Notes: generated from the letters alone by a model not told the origin. Numbered from the stretch's first letter, positions 35,968 to 44,852 are shown. The stretch is 58,563 bases of DNA from Enhydrobacter sp. (GCA_026126105.1 JAHCJV010000032.1:1-58563), one strand, 5' to 3'. Made by a program: numbers and translations.

Positions 35968-35979
35968 CAAAACTGTAAA
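35962..35979 (+). promoter_or_regulatory. PHO-box-like element before the Na+/phosphate transporter gene
   Basis: TTGTAAC (35962-35968), AAAA, then CTGTAAA (35973-35979) give two seven-base half-sites with the 11-base period of PhoB boxes (consensus CTGTNAN4-type). It overlaps the lysR stop and ends 40 bases before the transporter ATG. Seen in the sequence; PhoB control is inferred. Confidence 0.5.
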
Positions 35980-36019
35980 AATCATTTTCTCATTTATCAG
36001 TGAAGCGTAGGTTCTGGGC

Positions 36020-37696
36020 ATGCATGGCGTCGACACCATCCTGAACGTCGTCGGCAGCGTCGCCCTACTGCTGTGGGGCGTGCGTATGGTCCGCACCGGC
36101 CTGACGCGCGCCTTCGGCGCCTCGTTGCGCCGGGCGATCGGAGCCTGCTCGAAGAACCGCTTTACCGCGTTCGCCGGCGGACTGGGGCTCACGGGCCTGC
36201 TGCAGTCGAGTACGGCAACGGCTCTCTTGCTCGCCTCCTTTGCCGGGCGCGGGCTGATCTCGCTGTCGATGGCGCTCGCCGTCATGCTGGGCGCCAATGT
36301 CGGCACAACCCTAACGTCGCAGGTCCTGTCGTTCGACCTGAGTTGGCTCTCGCCGCTGATGATCGCCGCCGGCGTGATCTCCTTCCTGTCGACCGACCAG
36401 GACAAGCCGCGCCATCTCGGCCGGGTCGCGATCGGGCTCGGTCTGATGCTGCTATCGCTCCAGCTGCTGACGGCCGGCACCGAGCCTTTGCGCACCGCGC
36501 CGTCCTTCGTCGCGGCCCTCGGCGGCATGCAGGACGAGTACGTGATCGCCGTGCTGTTCGGCGCACTCGCAACCTGGGTTGTGCATTCCAGCCTGTCGAC
36601 CGTGCTGCTGGTAATGTCGTTCGCCACCAGCGGCATCATCCATCCGCCGCTCGCTCTTGCACTCGTCATCGGCGCCAATATCGGCGGCGCACTGGCGCCC
36701 TATATGGACCAGTCCTCGGCAAATCCGGCCGCGCGGCGAGTCCCGCTCGCCAACCTGATCACGCGCGTCGCGATTGGCGCCGCCTTCCTGCCCTTCATCG
36801 GACCGCTGGTGCATTGGCTGTCCCTGATCGATCCGGCGCCGGCACGCCTCGCGGTCAACTTCCATTCCCTGTTCAGCCTCGCGGCGGCAGTCGTCTTCCT
36901 GCCGCTGGTCGATCCGATGGCGGCACTCTGCCGCCGTCTGCTGCCTGCCAAGCCCTCGACGGACGAGCTCAGCCTGCCGCGCCACCTCGATCCTAACGTC
37001 CTCGACACGCCTGCCGAGGCGCTGGGCTGCGCGATGCGCGAGACGCTCTATCTTGGCGACCGGGTGTCCGACATGCTGCGCCAGACCATGGAGGTCTTCG
37101 AGAAGAACGATCAGAAGGGCGCGCGTGCGATCGAAGCCGCCGACAACGCGGTCGATCACCTCTACGAGGCGATCAAGCTCTACCTCGTGCAGGTCTCCCG
37201 CACCGAACTCGGCGAGGACGAGAGCCGGCGCTACATCGAGATCCTGACCTTCACGACGAACCTCGAGCATATCGGCGACATCATCGACAAGAACCTGATG
37301 GAGCTCGCCGTCAAGAAAGCCAAGAACCAGCTGACCTTCTCGCCCGAGGGCCTGGCCGAGCTGAAGGCCTTCCATGCACGTGTCCTGGAGAACCTGCGTC
37401 TGGCGCTCAACGTCTTCACCACGCGCGACCTGGCGCTGGCGAGGCGGCTGGTGGCGGAGAAGGCAGCGATACGCGATTTCGAAGCCAAGGCGTCCGACAG
37501 CCACTTCGCGCGACTGCGCGAGGGCCGGCCGGAATCGATAGAAACCAGCACCATCCACATCGACGTGATCCGCGACCTCAAGCGCATAAATGGCCACCTG
37601 ACGTCGGTCGCCTATCCGATCCTCGAAGCCGCCGGCGAGCTCGCCCATACCCGGCTCAAGGACGTCGATCCCTTCGCGTCTGCCCATGCCGGATAG
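36020..37696 (+). CDS. Na+/Pi cotransporter family protein with PhoU-like C-terminal domain
   Basis: A 558-residue membrane protein. The first 310 residues hold two inverted repeats of the PNaS family, with the paired signatures GLLQSSTATALL (59-70) and WVVHSSLSTVLL (186-197). The last 220 residues are helical and PhoU-like (ETLYLGDRVSDMLRQTMEVF onward), as in bacterial NptA/YjbB-type proteins. These move phosphate with Na+, inward or as an export valve. It is next to the phnWAY genes, which free Pi inside the cell, and has a PHO-box-like site upstream. Direction of transport cannot be read. Confidence 0.9.
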   Translation: MHGVDTILNVVGSVALLLWGVRMVRTGLTRAFGASLRRAIGACSKNRFTAFAGGLGLTGLLQSSTATALLLASFAGRGLISLSMALAVMLGANVGTTLTSQVLSFDLSWLSPLMIAAGVISFLSTDQDKPRHLGRVAIGLGLMLLSLQLLTAGTEPLRTAPSFVAALGGMQDEYVIAVLFGALATWVVHSSLSTVLLVMSFATSGIIHPPLALALVIGANIGGALAPYMDQSSANPAARRVPLANLITRVAIGAAFLPFIGPLVHWLSLIDPAPARLAVNFHSLFSLAAAVVFLPLVDPMAALCRRLLPAKPSTDELSLPRHLDPNVLDTPAEALGCAMRETLYLGDRVSDMLRQTMEVFEKNDQKGARAIEAADNAVDHLYEAIKLYLVQVSRTELGEDESRRYIEILTFTTNLEHIGDIIDKNLMELAVKKAKNQLTFSPEGLAELKAFHARVLENLRLALNVFTTRDLALARRLVAEKAAIRDFEAKASDSHFARLREGRPESIETSTIHIDVIRDLKRINGHLTSVAYPILEAAGELAHTRLKDVDPFASAHAG

Positions 37697-37697
37697 T

Positions 37698-37722
37698 GGT
37701 AGGCAGAGGGGTCGCGCCTACC
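37698..37722 (+). terminator. Hairpin after the phosphate transporter gene
   Basis: GGTAGGC (37698-37704) pairs perfectly with GCCTACC (37716-37722); an alternative pairing GCAGAG/CTCTGC overlaps it. No T-run follows, so termination is only possible. The rest of the gap to 37986 shows no gene I can support. Confidence 0.35.
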
Positions 37723-37986
37723 CTCTCTGCGAACCGCGAACTTGCAGGTCGCCCGCATCCGAAGAAGAGCGTCTCGGCCGGGTTCCGTAGCGAGATCGGT
37801 GGCGGCCGGACTGGCAAGAACTCCCGCCGCCTGGCGCTGGGTGCGGTACGATGGGGAAATGAGCAGGTCTGGAGCGCTGCGGTCCCAGCAGAGGTGCCTC
37901 CCCGCCCATTCGATCAAAACACTCATAAGCTTCAGGACGAAGTCGTCGTACGACCCATGGCGAAGCAGCGGGCAGGATTGGGCGAC

Positions 37987-38577
37987 CTACCCAACCACTT
38001 CGTAGTGCGCCTCGGTCGGCTTGCCGGCTTCGCCGTTGATGGGAAGGATGTCCTGCGGGCAGGCGGACATGGCGACGATGCAGTCGAGCTCGGCGCGCAG
38101 GGTCACGTAGTCGCCGGGCTTGGTGGTCGGCGGATCGAACGAGAGCGTGCCGGTCGGCGTCCACGGGATGTTCATGAACAGGTTGAGCGGGCTGGGGCAT
38201 TCCGGCGGTGTCAGGCCGAGCCCCTGCATCGCGGCGAACAGGTTGTCGGTGCAATTGTCGTGGTACTCCTTCACGCCCAGCAGGATGTAGCGCTCGCTGT
38301 CGCACGCCGCGATCAGCGTGTCGTGATCGCCGCGGCTGGTGTCCTCGGTCATCGTCAGGATCTTGCGGCGGCGGTTGGTGTAGAGCCCGTCGCCGACCCG
38401 GGGGATCATCTTCGTCAAAGTAGCGCGGGTGTGCTCCATCGACATGAACTCGGTCAGCATGCCGGCGGTGAAGGCCCAGGTGTCGACCACCTGGCTGCCA
38501 TGGGTGTTGACGATGCGGATCGACTGGCCCTGCTTCAGGTAGGTCGCCTTGCCGCGGCGGGCGGGAATGGTTTCCAT
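37987..38577 (-). CDS. DUF1989 (urea carboxylase-associated) family protein, subunit A-like
   Basis: A 196-residue soluble protein of the DUF1989/UAAP family. Family marks are GSQVVDTWAF near the start, RGDHDTLIAACDSERY, NLFMNIPWTPTG, and VTLRAELDCIVAMSACPQDILPING. DUF1989 pairs in guanidine users form carboxyguanidine deiminase (CgdAB); others sit beside urea carboxylase. Neither carboxylase is present here. GAGGA precedes ATG 38577, and it follows the second DUF1989 gene by ten bases, so the two likely form a heteromer. It is the last gene of a five-gene operon. Confidence 0.85.
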   Translation of the reverse strand: METIPARRGKATYLKQGQSIRIVNTHGSQVVDTWAFTAGMLTEFMSMEHTRATLTKMIPRVGDGLYTNRRRKILTMTEDTSRGDHDTLIAACDSERYILLGVKEYHDNCTDNLFAAMQGLGLTPPECPSPLNLFMNIPWTPTGTLSFDPPTTKPGDYVTLRAELDCIVAMSACPQDILPINGEAGKPTEAHYEVVG

Positions 38578-38587
38578 CGATCGTTCC

Positions 38588-39172
38588 TCAGCCGGTGATC
38601 TCCACGCCGATCGGCGTGGGATTGAAGTTGTTGCAGGGATTGTTGATCTGCGGGCAGTTCGAGATCACCGCCAGCGCATCCATCTCCGCGCGAAGCGCCA
38701 CCTGGCAGCCGGGCGGCGAGACGCCCGGTGCAATCGCCGCGCCACCGTCGGTCGACACCGGCACGCGCATGAACCAGTTGACGTTGGGCACGATGTCCTT
38801 GCGGCCGAGCCCGTGCGCGGCCAGCGCGGTCAGGAAGTTCTCGCGGCAGCCCGGGCAGTTCTCCACGCCGTAGAGCATCCGGTTGGACGGCGCGCTGCAG
38901 CAGCCGCCGATCGTGTCGTGGCCGCCGAACCAGTCCTCGACGATGGTGAAGATCGGCCGGGCGATGTCGGAGTAGAGCACGTGACCCGTGGTCAGGAAGA
39001 TCGTGCCCGCTGCCTTCATCGTGTTCGGCGCGTGGTAGCGCTCCTGCGGATCGGCCGCATTGTAGCAGAGGAAGTCGACGGCCTGCTGGCCCTCGAGATC
39101 GGTGATGCGCAGCAGCTGGCCGCGACGGACGATGCCCGACCATGGCGCGCCGGCGGGAACGATCGTGTTCAC
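38588..39172 (-). CDS. DUF1989 (urea carboxylase-associated) family protein, subunit B-like
   Basis: A 194-residue relative of the next gene in the operon. It shares EGQQAVDFLCYN, GGHDTIGGCC, VNWFMRVPVSTDG and LRAEMDALAVISNCPQINNP, so the S-x-C-P-Q motif and the HDT motif are conserved in both. Extra cysteines (GGCCSAP and NCPGC) suggest a metal or redox site. GTG 39172 overlaps the DUF3237 stop (GTGA), giving translational coupling; the frame is open to 39280. The probable reaction is deimination or amide cleavage of a small substrate, by analogy to CgdAB only. Confidence 0.85.
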   Translation of the reverse strand: MNTIVPAGAPWSGIVRRGQLLRITDLEGQQAVDFLCYNAADPQERYHAPNTMKAAGTIFLTTGHVLYSDIARPIFTIVEDWFGGHDTIGGCCSAPSNRMLYGVENCPGCRENFLTALAAHGLGRKDIVPNVNWFMRVPVSTDGGAAIAPGVSPPGCQVALRAEMDALAVISNCPQINNPCNNFNPTPIGVEITG

Positions 39173-39639
39173 AGGATGTGGAACACCTCGTAGACCGGCC
39201 CGGCCGGGTCGCGCCGGCCTGTGGCGACGCAGACGATGCGATTCAGGAAGCGGTATTTCTCCGACGCCGTCTCGAACCACGGCGTGGTGCGCATGTAGTA
39301 CTGGTTGGGGTCGACCTTCTCGCCCCTGTTGAGCTGCTCGATCACCCAGGCAGGGCCGTGCCGCATGCCCTCGTAGCGCATGTAGATCAGGTGCCCGTCG
39401 TCGGTCTCGAGCGTCAGCCGCACATTGAGCATCAGGATGCCGTCGCGGCGCAGCAGCAGCCAGTCGCCGCCCGGCGCCGGCAGCACCCTGCCCTTGATCT
39501 CCTCGCCGGTGAAGCTGCCGCCGGTGACGGTGGCGATGCGGCGGCGGCCGTACGGCGTCTCGCCGATGTCGGTCGCTGCATGGTCGACCGTGAGCGACAT
39601 GGTGAAGAGATGGTTCGTGCGAAGTGTCGGTGCCGCCAT
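39169..39639 (-). CDS. DUF3237 domain-containing protein
   Basis: A 156-residue beta-rich protein of the DUF3237 family, about the family's whole length. Recognisable parts are RIATVTGGSFTGEEIKGRVL, GGDWLLLRRDGILMLNVRLT, and YYMRTTPWFETASEKYRFLN. The family is uncharacterised but often sits in aromatic or lipid catabolic loci. ATG 39639 follows GAGGA at five bases. It is seven bases after the ligase and overlaps the DUF1989 gene, placing it in the centre of the operon. Confidence 0.88.
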   Translation of the reverse strand: MAAPTLRTNHLFTMSLTVDHAATDIGETPYGRRRIATVTGGSFTGEEIKGRVLPAPGGDWLLLRRDGILMLNVRLTLETDDGHLIYMRYEGMRHGPAWVIEQLNRGEKVDPNQYYMRTTPWFETASEKYRFLNRIVCVATGRRDPAGPVYEVFHIL

Positions 39640-39646
39640 AATGTCC

Positions 39647-41251
39647 TCAGATCCTGGCGCTGCGTCCGGCCCAATAGGGCTCGCGCAGCTCGCGCTTCAT
39701 GATCTTGCCGATGGTGCTGCGCGGCAGCGACTCCCGGAACTCGACGGCGACCAGCCGCTGCGTCTTGCTGAGCTGCGCATTGGCCCAGTCTCTCACCTCG
39801 GCCTCGCCGACCGCGACGCCGTCGCGCCGGACGCACAGCGCCATCGGCGATTCGCCCCACTGCTCGCTCGGGACACCGATGACGGCAACGTCGACGATGT
39901 CAGGATGCTTGAGCAGTAGCACCTCGATGTCGGCGGCATAGATGTTGAAGCCGCCGGAGATGATCATGTCCTTCTTGCGATCGAGCAGGACGACGAAGCC
40001 GTCCTCGTCGATCCGGCCCATGTCGCCCGACTTGAAGAACAGCCGGCCCTGCGGATCGTGCCAGAACAGATCGCGCGTCTTGTCGTCCTGCTTGTAGTAG
40101 CCCTTCATCATGGCCTGGGCGCGTCCGGCAAGCTCGCCGACCTCGCCCTGCGGCAGCACCTTGCCCTGCTCGTCCAGCACCACGATCTCGCCGTCGAGAC
40201 CCGGCTTGCCGACGGTATGGAGCTTGTCGGGATGGAGGTTCGCCTCGAGCATGCAGGCGCCGCCGCCTTCGGTCAGGCCGTAGATCTCGATCAGCCGGCC
40301 GGGCCAGCGCTTCACCGCATCCGCCTTGATGTGGGCCCGCAGCGGCGCGCTCGTCGAGAGCTTGCACTTGAAGGCGCTCAGGTCGTAGCGGTCGAACTCC
40401 GGATGGGCCAAGAGGCGCTGGTACTGCACCGGCACCAGCATCGCGTGGGTCACTCGTTCCCGCTGCGCGATCTCGAGGAACCTCACCACGTCGAATTTCG
40501 GCATCAGGATCGTCGTGCCGCCGACGCCGAGCGTCGCCAGCACCGCGACCAGGGTGGTGTTCGAGTAGAGCGGCGTCGAGGCGAGCGAGATCGTGTCCGG
40601 CCCGTAGTCGAAGGTGGGGAAGCGCACTGGCAGCAGGTCGCGCAGGACGTGGCTATGCAGGATCCCCTTGGGCAGGCCCGTGGTGCCCGACGAATAGATG
40701 ATGTTGAAGTCGTCGAGCGGCTCGAGCGGCAGCTCGAACGGCAGGTCGCTCGCATCGGCGAGCCAATGCTCGAAATCGTGCCAGCCGGGGCGCTCGAAAT
40801 CGTAGGCGAGGCGGCCGCCCGGGATCAGCTTGCCCAGCCGCTCGTCATAGGGCTCGACCAGGCCGCGATACCGGTCCGACAGGAACAGCACCTTGGCGTC
40901 GCAATCGTCGAGCATCTTCTCCAGCGCATCGGCCGCCGCCATGGTCGACAGCGGCACGACGCAGGCGCCGGCCCGCAGCCCGCCCATGAAGGTCTCGAGA
41001 TACTCGACCGAGTTCGCCGCCAGGATCGCGATCTTGTCGCCCTTGCCGATTCCCATTCCCGCCAGGGTGCGGGCAATGCGGTTCACCCGCCGGTCGAATT
41101 CGCGCCAGGTCCGCGCCCTGCCCTCGCACACCACGGCGCGCTTGTCGGGAAACGCCTTGGCATGCTGCGCGATGCGGATCGGGATCGAGACGAACTCGGG
41201 AAAATCTTCCGGCGTCGGCTGCGGCACCAACAACGCGTCGGGCGCACTCAT
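39647..41251 (-). CDS. AMP-forming acyl-CoA synthetase/ligase (class I adenylate-forming)
   Basis: A 534-residue ANL-superfamily enzyme. The phosphate loop YSSGTTGLPKG lies at 186-196, the aromatic A5 region is IYGLTEGGGACMLEA, the A7 motif is FKSGDMGRIDEDGFVVLLDR and the C-terminal catalytic lysine is in STIGKIMKREL (Lys516). It activates a carboxylate as the acyl-AMP and then the CoA thioester. The acid is unknown. ATG 41251 is five bases after the rhodanese stop; frame continuation to 41521 lies inside that gene. It is the only recognisable synthetase of the DUF1989 operon, so the pathway's substrate or product is probably a carboxylic acid. Confidence 0.9.
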   Translation of the reverse strand: MSAPDALLVPQPTPEDFPEFVSIPIRIAQHAKAFPDKRAVVCEGRARTWREFDRRVNRIARTLAGMGIGKGDKIAILAANSVEYLETFMGGLRAGACVVPLSTMAAADALEKMLDDCDAKVLFLSDRYRGLVEPYDERLGKLIPGGRLAYDFERPGWHDFEHWLADASDLPFELPLEPLDDFNIIYSSGTTGLPKGILHSHVLRDLLPVRFPTFDYGPDTISLASTPLYSNTTLVAVLATLGVGGTTILMPKFDVVRFLEIAQRERVTHAMLVPVQYQRLLAHPEFDRYDLSAFKCKLSTSAPLRAHIKADAVKRWPGRLIEIYGLTEGGGACMLEANLHPDKLHTVGKPGLDGEIVVLDEQGKVLPQGEVGELAGRAQAMMKGYYKQDDKTRDLFWHDPQGRLFFKSGDMGRIDEDGFVVLLDRKKDMIISGGFNIYAADIEVLLLKHPDIVDVAVIGVPSEQWGESPMALCVRRDGVAVGEAEVRDWANAQLSKTQRLVAVEFRESLPRSTIGKIMKRELREPYWAGRSARI

Positions 41252-41256
41252 GGCCG

Positions 41257-41664
41257 CTACTTCTTCGGCTCGACCTTGGCGACCGGGCCGCCGGCTTTCT
41301 TCCAGGCGCTCAGGCCGCCTTCCAGGTGAGCGACCGGCATCAGGCCCATGTCCTGCGCGGTCTTGGTCGCCAGCGCCGAGCGCCAGGCGCCGGCGCAGAA
41401 GAAGATGAACTTGTTGCCGCTCTGGAAGTAGTCCTTGGCGTATGGGCTCTCCGGATCGATCCACATCTCGAGCATGCCGCGCGTGACGTTGATCGCGCCC
41501 GGGATACTGCCGTCGCGCCACAGCTCGCGCGGATCGCGGATGTCGATGAAGGTGACGCCCGGCTGGCCGACCAGCTTGATCGCCTCCTCCGTCGGCACGG
41601 TCTCGATCTGGCTGCTGGCCTCGTCGACCATCTGCTGCACGGTCTTCTTCATCTTGAGCGGCAT
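41257..41664 (-). CDS. Rhodanese-like domain protein
   Basis: A 135-residue single rhodanese domain. GVTFIDIRDPRELWRDGSIPGAIN (about 36-59) is the CH2A-type motif, and the active loop is FFCAGAWRSA with catalytic Cys90. This loop is longer than the thiosulfate sulfurtransferase type and the natural acceptor is unknown. ATG 41664 has GGGAGGAA seven bases before it. The frame reaches 41763 but the extra residues (VRSFAALRMT) come from the palindromic repeat and are not real. It is the first gene of the five-gene operon. Confidence 0.9.
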   Translation of the reverse strand: MPLKMKKTVQQMVDEASSQIETVPTEEAIKLVGQPGVTFIDIRDPRELWRDGSIPGAINVTRGMLEMWIDPESPYAKDYFQSGNKFIFFCAGAWRSALATKTAQDMGLMPVAHLEGGLSAWKKAGGPVAKVEPKK

Positions 41665-41719
41665 CGGCTCGTTCCTCCCGATGCTGTCTTGTATCATGCG
41701 GGAGAGAGGCGACAACCTC

Positions 41720-41810
41720 GTCATCCTGAGCGCAGCGAAGGATCTCACCGCACGGTCAGGCACGGGCCGCGGAGCTTGCGTGAGGTCCTTCGCTGCGCTC
41801 AGGACGACAG
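41720..41810. repeat. Intergenic palindromic repeat, copy B
   Basis: The left arm GTCATCCTGAGCGCAGCGAA (41720 onward) faces the right arm TTCGCTGCGCTCAGGACGAC (ending near 41809). Arms of about 27 bases are separated by about 36 bases of unrelated DNA. This is the best-preserved copy of the family. Confidence 0.88.
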
Positions 41811-41813
41811 AGG

Positions 41814-42224
41814 CTAGAGCCGGCCAATCTCGAACTCCGTACAGGAGAGGCCGAACTGCGCCAGGCCTTCCTCGAGATAGTCGCCGAGCAGCGGCTCGCC
41901 CATCAGATAGGCCGCCACGTTGCCGGCATGCTCCCTGAATCCCTCGGACCGCATGTCATCCCACTCGTCGATCGTGCCATCGGCACGGCCGAGCCGCACC
42001 AGGCCGATCAGGTCGGCTTTCTCCTCGTCGTCCATCTCGGCGATGAAGATGCGGATCTCCTGCTCCACCGGATTGTCGGAACTTTCCTCCAGGACGTCGA
42101 TCATGCGATCGTCGCTCGCGTTCGCGCCGTCCTCGAGTTCGGTGTCGACATCCTGCACGTCGAATTCACGAGCCTTGACGATCAGGAAGCAGACTTTCTC
42201 GGATGAAATCGACAGTTCGGGCAC
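41814..42224 (-). CDS. DUF3775 domain-containing protein
   Basis: A 136-residue acidic protein. LSISSEKVCFLIVKAREFD at residues 4-22 and IRIFIAEMDDEEKADLIGLVRLGRAD at about 57-82 are the DUF3775 pattern, a family common in alphaproteobacteria with no known function. It has no membrane segment or signal. It ends in the gap with palindromic repeat copy B and lies ten bases downstream of nadE, so it is probably co-transcribed with nadE. Confidence 0.88.
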   Translation of the reverse strand: MPELSISSEKVCFLIVKAREFDVQDVDTELEDGANASDDRMIDVLEESSDNPVEQEIRIFIAEMDDEEKADLIGLVRLGRADGTIDEWDDMRSEGFREHAGNVAAYLMGEPLLGDYLEEGLAQFGLSCTEFEIGRL

Positions 42225-42234
42225 GGTCGTCTCC

Positions 42235-44280
42235 TCACTTGGTGGGAACGGACGCCTTCAGTTCCGCGAGCCAGATGTCGGGACTGCCATCCGAAGGCGC
42301 ACGCCAATCGCCGCGCGGCGATAGCGAGCCGCCCGACGAAATCTTCGGTCCGTTGGGCAACGCCGACCGTTTGAACTGGTTGCCAAAGAAGCGCCGGAGG
42401 AACAATTCCAGCCAGCGGTGGATCTCCTCCATCGAATAGGCGCGCATGCCGGCGGGAGGCACGTTCGCGGGCCACTTGCCCTTCTTCCCGTCGTGCCATG
42501 CGTGCCAGGCGAGGAAGGCGATCTTAGACGGCCGGTAGCCGAGGCGGGTGAGGTAGAAGAGGTTGAAGTCCTGCAGCGCGTAGGGACCGACGAAGCTTTC
42601 CGTCGCCTGCACCGCGCCGTTGTCGCCGGGAATGAGCTCGGGTGAGATTTCGGTGCTCAGGATGTCGTGCAGGATGGCGGCGGTGTTCGCATCCACATCG
42701 CCCGACGCCGCGACGAAGCGGATCAGATGCTGGATCAGCGTCTTGGAGACCGAGCCGTTCGGATTGTAGTGCGACATGTGATCGCCGACGCCGTAGGTGC
42801 ACCAGCCCAGCCCCAGCTCCGACAGGTCGCCGGTGCCGACGACCAGCCCGCGATGCTGGTTGGCGAGGCGGAACAGATAGTCGGTGCGCAGCCCGGCCTG
42901 CACGTTCTCGAAGGTGACGTCGTAGACCTTCTCGCCCGTGCCGAACGGATGGCCGATGTCGGCCAGCATCTGGCGCGCCGCCGGCTTGATGTCGATCTCG
43001 CCCGCGGTGACGCCCAGCGCCCGCATCAGCTTCCAGGCGTTGTCGTAAGTTTTGTCCGAGGTGCCGAAGCCCGGCATCGTGAACGCCTTGATGTTGGACC
43101 GCGGCAGCCCGAGCTGGTCCATCGCGCGGCAGATCACGATCAGCGCATGGGTCGAATCGAGGCCGCCGGAGACGCCGATGATCGCGTTCTCGACACGGCT
43201 CGACTGCAGGCGCTGCGCCAGGCCCTGGACCTGAATGTTGTAGGCCTCGTAGCAATTGTCGCGCAGCTTGGCGGGATCGGACGGGACATAGGGGAAGCGT
43301 TCGACCGGCCGATCGAGCGCCACGCTCTCGGCCGGCGCATCGAACGCGAAGGTCACGGTCCGGAAGCGCGAGACCCTGGCGCCTTCGAGCTGGGCGCATT
43401 CGGCGAAGCCGCCGTTGCGCAGGCGCTCCTGCCGGATGCGGCCGAGATCGACATCGGCGGTAACGATCGTGGAATCCTTCTCAAAGCGCGCCGATTCGAC
43501 GAGCTGGTCGCCGCATTCGTAGATCGCGGCATGGCCGTCCCAAGCGAGATCGGTGGTCGATTCGCCGGGTCCCGATGCGGAATAGGCATAGGCCGCGCTG
43601 GCGCGCGCCGACTGGCTACCGCACAGCAGGCGCCGCAGCTCGGCCTTGCCGATCGTGATGTTGCTGGCCGACAGGTTCAGCAGCACCTCGGCGCCGGCGA
43701 GCGCGGCGTGGCTCGACGGCGGCACAGGCATCCAGATGTCTTCGCAGATCTCGACATGGAAGGTCACGCCGAGCGAGCCCTCCGACCGGAACAGCATGTC
43801 GGCGCCGAACGGCGCGACCTGGCCGGCGAGCTCGATCCGGTCGGTGATGGTGTTCGCCCCCGAAACGAAATGGCGCTTCTCGTAGAACTCGCGGTAGTTG
43901 GGCAGGAAGGTCTTGGGCACCACGCCGAGGATCTTGCCGCGATGGATGACGATGGCGGTGTTGTAGAGCCGGTTGGTCACCCGCATCGGCGCGCCGACCA
44001 CCAGCACCGGGAACAGCGCCTTCGACGCTTCGACGACCTTTGCGATCGAGTCCTCGACCTCGTCGAGCAGCGCGTCCTGCAGCAGCAGATCCTCGATTGC
44101 GTAGGACGACAGTCCCAGCTCCGGAAAGACCATTATCGCCGTGCGCGTCTTGTCGCCCTCGGCGGCGAGCCGCAGCGTCTGGCCGAGATTGTAGGCTGCG
44201 TCTGCCACCCTCGTGCGCGGCACGCAGCAGGCGATCCGCACGAATTCGTGGGAGTAGAGCGAGTAGAAATTGGAGATCAA
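42235..44280 (-). CDS. nadE: Glutamine-dependent NAD(+) synthetase
   Basis: A 681-residue two-domain enzyme. The N-terminal nitrilase-type glutaminase has the triad Glu54 (FPELGLSSY), Lys123 ([11 protein letters not shown]) and Cys179 (EICEDIW). The C-terminal synthetase has the PP-loop SGGLDST at 371-377 and the NAD-adenylate region [20 protein letters not shown]. It makes NAD+ from deamido-NAD+, ATP and glutamine. The only start keeping the normal N-terminus ([13 protein letters not shown]) is TTG 44280, without a strong ribosome site. The length fits the long bacterial and mycobacterial type. Confidence 0.95.
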   Translation of the reverse strand: MISNFYSLYSHEFVRIACCVPRTRVADAAYNLGQTLRLAAEGDKTRTAIMVFPELGLSSYAIEDLLLQDALLDEVEDSIAKVVEASKALFPVLVVGAPMRVTNRLYNTAIVIHRGKILGVVPKTFLPNYREFYEKRHFVSGANTITDRIELAGQVAPFGADMLFRSEGSLGVTFHVEICEDIWMPVPPSSHAALAGAEVLLNLSASNITIGKAELRRLLCGSQSARASAAYAYSASGPGESTTDLAWDGHAAIYECGDQLVESARFEKDSTIVTADVDLGRIRQERLRNGGFAECAQLEGARVSRFRTVTFAFDAPAESVALDRPVERFPYVPSDPAKLRDNCYEAYNIQVQGLAQRLQSSRVENAIIGVSGGLDSTHALIVICRAMDQLGLPRSNIKAFTMPGFGTSDKTYDNAWKLMRALGVTAGEIDIKPAARQMLADIGHPFGTGEKVYDVTFENVQAGLRTDYLFRLANQHRGLVVGTGDLSELGLGWCTYGVGDHMSHYNPNGSVSKTLIQHLIRFVAASGDVDANTAAILHDILSTEISPELIPGDNGAVQATESFVGPYALQDFNLFYLTRLGYRPSKIAFLAWHAWHDGKKGKWPANVPPAGMRAYSMEEIHRWLELFLRRFFGNQFKRSALPNGPKISSGGSLSPRGDWRAPSDGSPDIWLAELKASVPTK

Positions 44281-44421
44281 GGGATTGTATCTGCCCGGAT
44301 GGAGGATGCCGCCCGGATTGAACCCGCGCCCGCGAGCGTGTCAAGGCGAGCCGGCGCTTGCGACGCTTGGTCATGAAGCGCGTGCCGTCTATGCTCGACG
44401 GCTAATTAGGGGAGACGACAG

Positions 44422-44745
44422 ATGGCTTTCTACGAGCTTCGCCAGTACTTCGTGCGGCCTGGCAAGATGGACGAGTGGGTGAAGATGATGGAGGAGGAGA
44501 TTATCCCGTTCCAAGTCTCCAAGGGCATGGTGATCTGCGGCAGCTTCCGCGGCGAGACCGACGACTCCGCCTATATCTGGATCCGCCGCTTCGACAGCGA
44601 GGCCGAACGCGAGGCGCTGTACAAGGCGGTCTACGAGACCGACCATTGGAAGACCAAGATTTCGCCGCGCGTGCCCGAATGCCTGGACCGCGAAAAGATG
44701 CACATTCAGCGCATCGTGCCGACCTCGCGCTCGACGATGCAGTAG
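44422..44745 (+). CDS. NIPSNAP family protein
   Basis: A 107-residue dimeric alpha-beta barrel-type protein. The family opening MAFYELRQYFVRPGKMDEWV, the middle GSFRGETDDSAYIWIRRFDS and the EREALYKAVYETDHWK helix are typical NIPSNAP features. The function is generally unknown; some relatives act in catabolic operons as accessory or lyase-like proteins. GGGGAGA precedes ATG 44422. It is a single gene, divergent from nadE and followed by a tRNA on the other strand. Confidence 0.87.
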   Translation: MAFYELRQYFVRPGKMDEWVKMMEEEIIPFQVSKGMVICGSFRGETDDSAYIWIRRFDSEAEREALYKAVYETDHWKTKISPRVPECLDREKMHIQRIVPTSRSTMQ

Positions 44746-44777
44746 CATTCTTCGATATGTTGTGAGGATTCCAGCGA

Positions 44778-44852
44778 TGGTGGGCGCGACAGGGATCGAA
44801 CCTGTGGCCACTGCCATGTCAAGACAGTGCTCTACCGCTGAGCTACGCGCCC
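44778..44852 (-). tRNA. tRNA-Val (GAC anticodon)
   Basis: On the minus strand a full cloverleaf can be folded: acceptor GGGCGCG/CGCGCCC, D-arm GCTC...GAGC, anticodon stem CTGTC/GGCAG (one G-U) around the loop TTGACAT, so the anticodon is GAC, and T-arm ACAGG-TTCGATC-CCTGT. The discriminator is A and CCA is encoded (44780-44778). The total is 75 bases. Confidence 0.95.

Noticed and set aside
37612..37926. Minus-strand frame of 104 codons after the phosphate transporter
   Set aside because: It begins in the gap and runs into the end of a strong gene on the other strand; no family pattern or ribosome site.
37987..39172. DUF1989 pair as proof of urea or guanidine carboxylase metabolism
   Set aside because: No urea/guanidine carboxylase, allophanate hydrolase or guanidine riboswitch is visible in the window.
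41665..41763. N-terminal extension of the rhodanese gene
   Set aside because: The added residues VRSFAALRMT are encoded by the palindromic repeat, and a strong ribosome site supports ATG 41664.
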